The translations under genes and the position numbers were made by a program. A stretch of 64,000 bases of DNA from Toxorhynchites rutilus septentrionalis (lineage: Eukaryota; Arthropoda; Insecta; Diptera; Culicidae): the NCBI RefSeq assembly GCF_029784135.1, contig NC_073746.1, positions 258,702,994 through 258,766,993 on the forward strand, read 5' to 3'. Under the pieces are notes generated by a model, which had not been told where the DNA came from, ran no database searches, and was given only the letters and a program-made list of their open reading frames with translations. Of the stretch, positions 1 to 9,335 are shown in pieces (position 1 is the stretch's first letter; the number at the start of each line of letters is the position of its first letter).

Positions 1-622
1 TCTCTTCTTTTTTTTAAAACTTCATAATAAGGTGGCAACCACCTAAAACTACAATTTTCATTGCTATATGACCAATTTTGATTGCGACTGATTGCGTATT
101 CGAAATTATACAATTTAATGGAAACATAGCTTGAAATCCAGATGTCTGATTTTAGAAAGTCCGAAATGGCACCACTCAACATTAAATTTCGTCAGTCCAA
201 TTCTTGAATAAGGTTTCTAATGTTGTATTTCAAATGTTGTTTTTACTAAATAGTTCATTGATTTTCCAACAATTTTGTACTGCACATTTTTTCATCAGAC
301 ATTTGGATTGGGCGCTACTATTTTTAGAAAACAAACAATGAATTTGAATATGACTTATAACAAATCTATCGCAAAAAAATAAATAAAATTAAATAAAATT
401 TCTTAGCTAAAATCAGTAAAATGTTCTGTGGATCATAAGAAATTTACAAAAAAAAAATCATAATTGGACTCTCAATATTTTGTTTATTAAAGTAGAATTC
501 TTTTTAAAATGTAGAAATTTATCTGCGCATTTCCTGCAATTTAAAATGTATATAAAAATATGGAAATCATGGAATTATTCAGTACAAACTTTTCAGGTAC
601 ATAAATGCGAAAATGATAGAAA
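1..622. other. AT-rich non-coding stretch
   Basis: No reading frame here has recognisable protein features. The sequence is AT-rich with short A and T runs. The outer edge of the large inverted repeat begins near its right end. I see nothing else. Confidence 0.6.
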
Positions 623-2735
623 CTACTTACTTATTGGTTCCTCCAGCGATGTAATGGTCATTGTAGTTAAAACATAACCTGGGAGTTCATGTTTAAGCTG
701 CTAAACTAGTTAATTTAACCAGTTTCAGAATATCAGAACATTAACCTCCGGATAAATTGTATCTCTATTAATTTTTTGCTCCACTTTTTATATTTTCAAA
801 CGAATAAATTTGGAACACTTTTCACTAGCGTTAAAACAATTACAACAACTTATATTTTTTGTTCTTAATCACAATATTTCTATTTTCTTTTTCATTCAAT
901 GTTCCGTTTTCTGGTTGAATTTTTATTGAGTTTCACATCCACTTTTACTCGATGATACGAAATAAAATGAAACTAGAACGCAACACTTAAACCACTCGGG
1001 GCGCTCAAACCGAATAAACACGTGTTGCGCACGCGGTCGCATTACAACTCCTCTTCACAAAATACTTGCGGCATTAAAACACGTGCTGCACTTCTATTCA
1101 GAATGCATCCTCTCATTCTTATACTTTTATTTTTATTTGCATTTAGAACGGAACTAGATTTTTCTATCCACGATAATATATTTTTTCCCCATTTTAGCAC
1201 TTTCAACCACGACAAACACACTGATAATGAGATCGCGAAACTGACAAGATGTTAATAGTGAGCTTAAAAAACGTTCTAGAGAAAGTACTAACACTTATAG
1301 CTTCGTACTTCCGGTAGCACTCATTATTTCCGTGCATGTGGTCAAGTGATTAGCCAGTTCAATGCACACAATAGAACACAATGCCAGATATTTCTTAACA
1401 CCGGCAGCACTGAACAATGCTTTTTTCATTCTTCACAATATCACTATTCATATTTCTTCCCGTGAACGAAATCGAACACCGACGGAACACCGCGTTTTAT
1501 CAACACAATTGATTAAGTTCAAACACGTTGGAACAAGATTTCTCTGTATCGTTCGGACTAGTTGAGATATACGTTTTTACGCCGCGGTTATTGAACTGAG
1601 ACTGAACGCGAGCGCCTGCCATTCACAGCCTAGTCTGAGCTATTCGCGTCGTCGACACTGAGCTTCGTGTTCCGATTTTCAATTGGCATAAACACACTCA
1701 TATATTTGTATTGTGTGCAATGAGGTGACTAATCAATGATAACATCCGCGGCAATAGTATGTGCTACCGGAGAAAGGAAGCTATTACTTATTAGCTCTCT
1801 CCACAACCATTTTCTTCACATTGTAATTCTCCCAGCAGTTGTTTTTCGAACTCATTAACAATATACTAGCTGGGCAGTGATTGAAGGTGCCAAAAAACAT
1901 AACTTTAATCATGGTGAGAAAAATCTAGTTTGACCAAAAGTAATAGTAGTGTAATTAGTGAATGAATTGGGAATACATGTACAGCACGCGATTTAGCACC
2001 GCAAGCGATCCGGGCGTTTAGAGATGATGCGACCGCGCGTTCGCAGCACATGGCGAAGCTTCAATTGATTTTACCGACGTTCCATCTTCATGTTTCACTG
2101 TATACAGTGATACAATCTCGTAGTCGTACTCCACCATGCATATCTCTTTTCCCTTCTTTTGGAAGTCGAAAACAAGGTTTTAGGAATATTTTATTTAGAT
2201 GAAGTCATAGTGTCATATGAGAGTTAAAAGGTTTGCTATGTGTTTTCAGAATAATGGTTTTTATTTCTCTTAGAATTGCGAATGTATGTGCGAATGTATG
2301 AAAATTGACTCAAATCCATAATCGTACTCTGGTTGAAATTTCAACTCGATTCATAAGGCGTTGATCAATTTCAGGATTCCATCATTAGTATGGTATTCCT
2401 TGTTCATTGCAACTATTTTTTTTTGTGTGCTCGGAAGGAATATTCATCAATTTTTTGATCAAGTGGTTTTAAAAATCGTTATTTTTAGAAATTTGATGGT
2501 CTTTAAATTTCCTACACAGATAACTTCCACATTTTTTAACTGGGAGATTGGGGAGAAGAATCAATTTTGAGCAATTATAATGTAACGATGCGAACTATAT
2601 GTGACTTGTGCTTAGGGCCATTGTCTTGATAAAACTTAAATCCTCGATTCAATCTTATTTTGTTCACACTTTGCTACATGTTTTTCTTTTGGATGTTCGA
2701 GTAAACATTTTGACCCAAAACACCGTCATACGAGT
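623..2735 (-). repeat. Left arm of a ~2.1 kb inverted repeat
   Basis: This arm matches the reverse complement of 16010-18141 at many collinear anchors. Examples are GCACGCGGTCGCATT at 1029-1043 against its complement at 17747-17761, the stretch 2075-2109 against 16635-16669, and 600-650 against 18100-18141. Similarity is moderate, with indels. The arm is itself palindromic: 1021-1390 pairs with 1700-2060, leaving a central segment of about 310 bp. Read leftwards, the centre has an initiator-like TTCAGTCTCAGTTC and the outer end has GTAAGTAG, like a splice donor. It contains the perfect palindrome CACTGTATACAGTG. I read it as part of an old mobile element, either an inverted LTR-leader unit or a foldback-type end. 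No coding capacity is convincing. Confidence 0.75.
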
Positions 2736-3868
2736 TTGTATCACTGTATAACCGAATTATGTAGTAATAGAATAAAAAGTAGAAGGGTCCGATCCTAGAG
2801 ACACAGACGGAATGTTGACGTAGACTTTGAGGACAATTGCTTTTGAATTGAGTTTTTGTAGCTGTTCAGAAATCTGTAAATTAAAATTATTCAATAATCT
2901 AAACAGAAAGAGTTCTGGACCTAGAAAAACCGTTTGGTATTTGAACTGAATTGAACTTTAAGCAGGTTATAAGAGTTGTGGCGGTAGAAAAAATCGTGAA
3001 ACATTAATTATTAATACCTTATATTTTTAATGATAAACTGTTGATGAAAAATAAGATAGATATTCCAACATCAACGCGAAAAACTCGGCATTCTCTGGTT
3101 TTGTCGTATCCGATATTCATAAATGTACATCAAAATCCTTATTAATAAGACCGTCCCTTTAGAAATATAATCGAATGATCCCTTTTTTTCTTTCGTTTTT
3201 CCTTCATGATAGAGACGTGCATTGAGTACGATATCATTAGACAACAAACTTTCTAATAAAATATCTATCAACGTCAGTCTCTCTTCAAAACTTAAGGGAT
3301 ATAGAGTGTCGCTATCTTCCATCTCCTCTCCTCTGATTCTGATAAGTGTTTAACATCGGCAAATGTAGAATAATTCTTAATATATATCAACTCACCTTGT
3401 CCTTCACGAAAAAAACGTGTAAGAACGAATAAGGAAACCAGACCATGGAGTTCAGATTGATAATGGACTTCACATTGATGAACGGTACAGTCGCTAACCA
3501 GTTCCTTTGAACTGTTTTTTCTCTCTTTAGTTCAGTGTCTGGAATCCAACAAAAAAAGGCAGCTTCACAGCTGTTCATGTCCTGGCATTGCTATCTTTGG
3601 ATTAGATAGAACATTTTATAATTTGTATATATTTTTTTTGATTACTCGGAAAAGGAAAGGTGCTTCTTTAAAAGTCGCAAATTGTATATCGAAATACAGT
3701 GATGGGTACTAAAAAGCACCCCTATTTCAAATCAAAGTGTTCCAATATTAAAAGTTTTTTCAAACCTTTCGTTATTCCGGTCAATACTAAGTAAAAGTAC
3801 ACCATTTTGCCAATTCAGTATCGTTGATTCATTATTTGGAAAAAATTCTTTTTATTTCTTTTGTTTCT
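2736..3868. other. Spacer inside the inverted repeat, with two short minus-strand ORFs
   Basis: This stretch lies between the left arm and the Tc1-like end. Two short minus-strand frames are present: 3387-3578 (63 codons) and 3071-3322 (83 codons, with a true ATG). The first ends in a donor-like AAG-GTGAGT about 190 bp from its start. The second has a fairly charged, acidic-to-basic composition. I recognise neither. They could be exons or decayed pieces of the element that owns the arms, or chance ORFs. Confidence 0.35.
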
Positions 3869-3894
3869 AAATGGGTACTTTAAGCGTATGACAT
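3869..3894 (+). repeat. Tc1-like left terminal inverted repeat
   Basis: These 26 bases match the reverse complement of 13707-13732 at 22 positions and lie at the opposite end of the transposase-bearing segment. Confidence 0.65.
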
Positions 3895-3963
3895 AGAATA
3901 CCATCTGCGTATATTTGTTTTACCGTGTTTTGTTCATTGTTGCACCCCTGGGTTTTGACAACT

Positions 3964-4910
3964 TGTTAACTACGGCTTTATCCGTACTGCCCAGCTTAGT
4001 TCACCTCGTGTTTTATATTTCTCTCAGGGTCGGCTTTGGCCCTCGGGAGGACTGTTTCGACCTCGGTTGGACCACCAGCAAAGCGGATTTGCGAAATGCG
4101 GACACAAGAAGCTGCCTATGCAAAATGGACTGGCATTGATTATTTAATAGAATAGAGCAGAGAAGTTAGTTTTTGATTTTCTATATTTTTTCGGTTTAAA
4201 GGGTTAGTATCGGTACCGTGTTCGTTGGGGCCCTTCGTTGTCCTTCGTGGTCGTCGTCGTCGCGCTGCGGTTCACCGGTGCGGATGGGAGGGGGGAGGCG
4301 TTCTGTCCGTGATGCTCTGGACCGTATAGCAAAAGAGCGTCGCTTGGAAACGTGGTGGTAGGTGGCCGGAGTTTCTCGGCAGGACACCCGAGGATGGTGT
4401 AGCGTGATTGAGGGTCCTATTCCGCAAGAGGTCTTCTCTCTCTACCTCTGTCACTTCACTCTACCACTCACTTTTTTTCTTTCACGACTCTTTTCTATCT
4501 TCTCAACTCACTGTCTTTCAACTCTCTTCTCCTCAAATTTCTGTTCCAACGATACCAAAATTCTTCACTTGCGTGTCGTTTCCTGACTCCGGACTAAGTG
4601 ACCGACTCAATCCAACATCTCCTTCCAAGTCCCCTCCTTTCCTATCATCCAGCTCCTGCCCTTCTCCTACTCCCTCCCATTTCCACCGGAAGGACATCTG
4701 TCAATCCTGACAGATGTCTCTTTTCGCCTGACACGCAACCTCGTCGGGGCGATGTTGGGTTAGTATGTTTACATAAATTAAATCAAGGTATGTACATTTA
4801 ACAACATTTATACCAGTCGAAGCAAAACAAAAATTGACTTACACACTAGACAGAAAATATTTACACAAACAACCTTTTGTGACCGAAGAATTTTGAAATG
4901 ATCGGTAACA
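3964..4910 (-). repeat. 3' LTR of the gypsy-type element
   Basis: This 947 bp LTR is identical to 11884-12830 except at six positions: one each near 3981, 4000, 4220, 4288, 4330 and 4446. Its plus-strand ends are TGTTAAC and GGTAACA, an imperfect 7 bp terminal inverted repeat. Short ORFs inside it are repeated identically in the other LTR and are not genes. Confidence 0.95.
4693..4718. repeat. 11 bp perfect hairpin within the LTR (repeated at 12613-12638)
   Basis: GACATCTGTCA, a 4 base loop ATCC, then TGACAGATGTC. Both LTRs carry it unchanged. It could act as a protein-binding palindrome or an RNA structure near the transcript end. Confidence 0.7.
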
Positions 4911-4920
4911 ATCCTCCCCG
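4911..4920 (-). other. Polypurine tract of the gypsy-type element
   Basis: On the element strand the bases just before the 3' LTR read CGGGGAGGAT, purine-rich and directly abutting TGTTACC. This is the normal place for the plus-strand primer. Confidence 0.75.
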
Positions 4921-6151
4921 AGTTCGGGTAGAAAAATTGTGAATATAATTTTTCGTCAAACCGCTTTCTGATTGAATTTCGCTTTGTCCAAGTGAGCTCG
5001 GTCCGAAAACTGGATTTGGTAATTACGAAGAACCGTCTGATGGCAACCTCGATCCACCATACCACATTAAAATTTCTTCCCGCGCCTCACCATTTCAAAC
5101 CACTATGTGCCACGATCAATGAACGCCGTCATCCCACCATCATCAAATCAATCTCATCTCTCTATCCTGATTTCTAAATCAAGAACGAAATAATTTCCTA
5201 CTTCTCAATCATTCATCTATCAATCCGACTCTTACATGCGCTGGACGCGTCCGTCCTCATTCATTCTACCTCACATGCGGATTCATTCATACCGTTCCCT
5301 ATTTTCATTTCCTTCAACGTTCCTCATACAGAGACAAAATCTGTTACTATCGTCTGTATGATACTATCACTACTAGGCTATATAATGCTTCTGCCTAATC
5401 TATTTGGCTGAGGAACTGTGTAACTGATTCGGGGTCATAGGGCTTCATCGTCAAAATTCATCGACTCCGCGCTGTTTTTCAGGGTTATTTCCTTTTTGAA
5501 ATAGCCTGCTACTGACCATCAACGTCGTAATGACTCCGGTCTCCAGCAAATTAGTCAATCATGTTCCAAACAAATTGCTCTAACGATATAATGAATTATC
5601 GTTGCATACACTTCCAACTCTTCGAATCACGAGTTCGAAAGTGGAGTGCATTTATATCAACGAAGTACTCACTTACATTGAATAACGTTAAATTCAAAAC
5701 ACATCTACTGAACGCACTTCTCTATCACAATAGAAAGAGCGGAGATGTGAACCGCCATAAACAATGCAAATCATTGTTGTAACGGTTGAAGACGGTCAAA
5801 TGACAGTTGTCATTCTAAGACATCCTAAACTAATTGAGAGACCAAATGTATTGTGTGGCTAAAGATGATCTAAAATGCGCTTGGGATAAGTATCCTTCGC
5901 TAGTTGAATTTTATCTTGGGTTTTCTTTCAGTTTCCCAAACGTTTTCTGAAGTTAATCCGAAATCATTGGTAGGATCTGACTTAAAATTCAGCATTTCGG
6001 ACCAAACGATAGTTGGACCTGAAGGAACAAAATGCGGATGAACAGAAACGATGAGGAACAAAACAACCAATAACTCATAAACATAATGATCAAACTAATT
6101 CTAGAAACACATGCAATAGGTAACTGTATACATAATATTAAATTAAATAAA
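4921..6151 (-). other. 3' untranslated segment of the gypsy-type element
   Basis: This 1.23 kb stretch lies between the integrase stop and the polypurine tract. No frame shows envelope features such as a signal peptide, cleavage site or membrane anchor. It may be a decayed third ORF or a long non-coding 3' region. Confidence 0.6.
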
Positions 6152-7228
6152 TTATCCTGGTTTTAGGTGGGCTGCTGGCCACACTCCCAGGTCTTTGCCA
6201 TCATCGTCCTCAAGTTTATAGGACGAAGTGCCTATTCTGGAAACTACAGTAGCGGGTAGATACATTGACCCGTACTTGGCATTATATCGTTCGGAAGCAT
6301 TGGATAGCTTCATATTCCTTCGGTAGACCCTCTGTCCTACGTGGAAGGGTTCAGCATATCGTCGATGTCGAAGATTGTAACGAGATTTTCCTGCTTCGTG
6401 GGCATTTTTCAAATTTTTTTGGACTAAATCGTAAATGTCCTGGAATGATCCTCTACGCGATTCTATCAGTTGTTCAGGGGTTTGGTTTTGATTTTCGAGG
6501 AACCAACGATGGTCGGTTCCTTTAGTGAAAGCTTCATGACCATAAATCACGAAATAAGGCGTTACTCCTGTGGAAACGTGTGAGGATGTATTAAGAACAA
6601 ATTCTACTTCCGACAGTTTACTGTCCCAGAGTCCCTGATCACTTTTAACATAGGTTCGAATCGCGGCATTGATTGTCCGATTCACCCTTTCCACGGGATT
6701 GGCTTGTGAATGGTACTTAGAATTCAACCAATGCCGAATTCCGAACCTATCTAAAAGAGCCTTGAACTCTCGAGACAGAAACACTGTCGCATTGTCTGAT
6801 ATGATTACTTCAGGAGTGGAAAATCTGAAGAACCAGTGATTTTTCAAAGTACTACATAGTGAATTATTATTGATGTTGCGCAACGGTGTAAGCATCACCC
6901 ATTTACTGAACAGGTCAGCGATGACCAAGATATATTGGTTGCCTCTTTTACTTCTAGGAAGCGGCCCTATATAATCTGTCGCTATTATTTGTCCAGGATG
7001 GGAAGTGATCCTTTGCTCTCCCATAGAAGGAATTACGGGTACTGAAGCTGCCTTTACCTCTTTACACACGGCGCACTTCTGAACATATTCTCTAATGTCT
7101 TTGGCCATTTTTGGCCAGTAATACTTCAGTTTAATTCGGTTTAACGTTTTCTCAAATCCCATATGCATAGATTGATCGTGATTGTCTTCCAAAATTTTCT
7201 TTCGATTTGCTTGGGGGACAACGAGTTT
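6152..7228 (-). CDS. Integrase part of gypsy-type pol
   Basis: Integrase joins element cDNA to the host chromosome. The frame begins after an in-frame UGA at 7229-7231 and ends at 6152. Counting from the start at 7192 (346 residues), it shows an HHCC zinc-binding region (His5, His10, Cys40, Cys43 with YYWPKM between). The catalytic core has Asp73 (IIATDYIGP), Asp133 (IISDNATVF) and Glu168 (NPVERVNRT), with 34 residues between the last two. The C-terminal part contains a basic GPY/F-like region ending in AAHLKPG. The frame is the same as the RNase H segment upstream, so only the single UGA separates them. No chromodomain is evident. Confidence 0.93.
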   Translation of the reverse strand, partial: KLVVPQANRKKILEDNHDQSMHMGFEKTLNRIKLKYYWPKMAKDIREYVQKCAVCKEVKAASVPVIPSMGEQRITSHPGQIIATDYIGPLPRSKRGNQYILVIADLFSKWVMLTPLRNINNNSLCSTLKNHWFFRFSTPEVIISDNATVFLSREFKALLDRFGIRHWLNSKYHSQANPVERVNRTINAAIRTYVKSDQGLWDSKLSEVEFVLNTSSHVSTGVTPYFVIYGHEAFTKGTDHRWFLENQNQTPEQLIESRRGSFQDIYDLVQKNLKNAHEAGKSRYNLRHRRYAEPFHVGQRVYRRNMKLSNASERYNAKYGSMYLPATVVSRIGTSSYKLEDDDGKDLGVWPAAHLKPG

Positions 7229-7790
7229 TCACTCGAATCGAAAATCATGAGGTTCGTCCGGTGTAGAAACGAATTTATATAAAGCTCCATTTTTCACCTG
7301 AAAATCAACGAAATCATCTGGCTTATTTATAACTTTAATTTTCAGGTCCTCATACCACGTTTTCCCAGGGCCGTCGGAGACTACAGCAATACAGCGCGAC
7401 AGTGCATCGGGGACAATGTTCTCTTTGCCCTTCCGATGAAGAATAGTCATGTGGTATTGCTGTAGGCTCAGACTCCACCTGCTGCAACGAGACGAGGTTT
7501 TCCACTTTGTATTCAGGATGTGTGTCAAAGCGGATGAATCGGTTATTAATGTGAAGTGAGACCCTTCTATGTACCCACGGAAAGCCTCAATGGAAAGGAG
7601 AGCTGCCAGTACTTCCTTCTCGCATGCGTGATAATTCCTTTGAGGTGTTGTCAATTTGTGCGAGAAGTAAGCTATGACTCTCTCGCTTCCATTCAGATTT
7701 TGCGTGAGAACTCCCGCTGCCGCGACATCACTAGCATCAGTTTGGATTGAGAATTCCTTCTGAAAATCTGGACTGACTAGAATGAACTTT
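7229..7790 (-). CDS. RNase H part of gypsy-type pol
   Basis: This is the RNase H domain that removes the RNA strand during reverse transcription. An ATG-less open frame runs from about 7790 to the UGA at 7229. It includes QTDASDVAAAGV near its start, then KEVLAALLSIEAF, LITDSSALTHIL and RKGKENIVPDALSR, the usual Ty3/gypsy RNase H and tether landmarks. Its reading frame differs by one base from the reverse transcriptase frame, the switch lying between about 7780 and 7800. The terminating UGA lies where the frame otherwise continues into integrase, so it looks like a point mutation. Confidence 0.88.
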
Positions 7791-9335
7791 TACACAGAAC
7801 TTTTCTTGTATCAAACAGAAAGCTTGTTCAGCTTCGTCATTCCATCCTAGGATCTTGCTTTTAGTTTTTAGCAAATCGCTCAAGGGTGCCGTTACACCAC
7901 TGAAATCGTCAATGAAGCGGCGGTAATAATTTGCCATACCCAAAAACCTTCGCAACTTGGTTATGGTATTTGGCCTTTCATAGTCGATGATTGGTTGTAT
8001 TTTTACTGGATCTGCTCTGAGGCCGTTGGTGGATAAGAGATACCCAAGGAATGGTAATTCATTCACACCGAATCGGGATTTCTCCAGGTTAATTGATAAG
8101 TTTGCTTCTGTTAGTCGCCGAGCAACTTCACGAAGCAGCTGTAAGTGACCCTCAAACGTTTCGCTTACCACAACGATGTCGTCGAGGTAAACAAAAACGT
8201 TTGGTTCCAATTCACCATGCCCCAAGACTTGGTCCATCAGCCTGGCCAAAGTCGCAGGGCTGTTAGCCAGGCCGAATGGCAGCCTAGTGAATTGGAACAT
8301 CCCTTTGCCCTGTATGCTGAATGCGGTATATTTTCTCGAGCTTTTCGCCAGTGAAATCTGGAGAAATGCTTCCGACAAATCAATTGTGCTCAAGTAGCTC
8401 GCTCTTGGGAGCTGTCCTAAAATCCGTCCAGGATGGGGCAAAGGGTAAGCGTCTCTCACAGTGCGTTCGTTTATTTTTCGAGCGTCTAAACAGAGTCGAA
8501 CTTTTCCTGTGGGTTTAATGACAGGTACAACATTCAGAGACCAGTCAGAATGACATCGTTCAATTATTCCTAGACGAAGCATTCGGTCAAGTTCTATAGC
8601 AACTTTCTCTCGAACCTTTGGAGACATTGTGTAGGGGTATTGTCGAATGGGCGCCTTGGATTTCCACGCATCTGAAATTTCGATGGTGTGTTCCGTTAAA
8701 TGAGTAGTGTATAATCTTCCTGGTTCGGCAGCTTTGAAAAGAAGCTTGACTTCGCTAATGGCAAGGTTTTCGTTAGAGGATAAAGTTGTTGATTCCAGGG
8801 TGGGTTCCAAAAGGTTATCAGTGTGATGTATAGTGGCACACTGTTGTACGCTAGGGTATATGCGAAATTTTGACCAAAAGTTCATTCCTAGCAGACAGTC
8901 TATTACAATTCCATTCACTACGAGTGTGGGTACAACCTTCAGTTCATTGTTAAATCTGAACGGAATGTACACTTCACCGATAATTTTCAAAAATTCTCCT
9001 CCAGCTGATCTTAGTTCTAAAGAATTAGCTGGTTGTTTCAATTTAAAACGAGGTAAACGGCGGTATAATGAATCACTTATTATAGTGTGATTGCTACCAG
9101 AATCGAGCAAGCCTTTTATGTTCACGTCGTGAATACTGACCCAAGCATACGGTCGATTGTCGTTCACGTCAGGTAATGTTATCTGCAAAATTTGTGGTTT
9201 ACTACAGTATTGATTCGAGGGAATACATTCCCAAGAATCTGGAATTGAGTTAGAAATATCTTGACTTACGCGGAGTTGTCTGACGATCGGCGTTTTTCGA
9301 TCGCCTGAAATCCGTTTTTTCTGCAATATGGACAA
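7737..9335 (-). CDS. Protease and reverse transcriptase part of gypsy-type pol
   Basis: This segment encodes the aspartic protease that cuts Gag-Pol and the reverse transcriptase that copies element RNA. In the 532 residue frame, LLDSGSNHT (Asp78-Ser-Gly) is the protease active site and LLGMNFW about 70 residues later fits its C-terminal part. Reverse transcriptase spans roughly 235-410, with TIDLSEAF (Asp319), RLPFGLANSP and the catalytic YLDD at 383-386. The nominal start codon is TTG and is probably not used. The frame opens just after a stop, as expected for expression by frameshift from gag. The last about 20 residues are out of frame relative to RNase H. Confidence 0.95.
   Translation of the reverse strand: MSILQKKRISGDRKTPIVRQLRVSQDISNSIPDSWECIPSNQYCSKPQILQITLPDVNDNRPYAWVSIHDVNIKGLLDSGSNHTIISDSLYRRLPRFKLKQPANSLELRSAGGEFLKIIGEVYIPFRFNNELKVVPTLVVNGIVIDCLLGMNFWSKFRIYPSVQQCATIHHTDNLLEPTLESTTLSSNENLAISEVKLLFKAAEPGRLYTTHLTEHTIEISDAWKSKAPIRQYPYTMSPKVREKVAIELDRMLRLGIIERCHSDWSLNVVPVIKPTGKVRLCLDARKINERTVRDAYPLPHPGRILGQLPRASYLSTIDLSEAFLQISLAKSSRKYTAFSIQGKGMFQFTRLPFGLANSPATLARLMDQVLGHGELEPNVFVYLDDIVVVSETFEGHLQLLREVARRLTEANLSINLEKSRFGVNELPFLGYLLSTNGLRADPVKIQPIIDYERPNTITKLRRFLGMANYYRRFIDDFSGVTAPLSDLLKTKSKILGWNDEAEQAFCLIQEKFCVKVHSSQSRFSEGILNPN

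Noticed and set aside
4196..4801. Cluster of overlapping ORFs repeated at 12116-12721
   Set aside because: They lie entirely inside the two LTRs on both strands and show no protein features. Their duplication is that of the LTR.
4921..6151. Env gene of the gypsy element
   Set aside because: No frame of adequate length and no signal, cleavage or membrane features.
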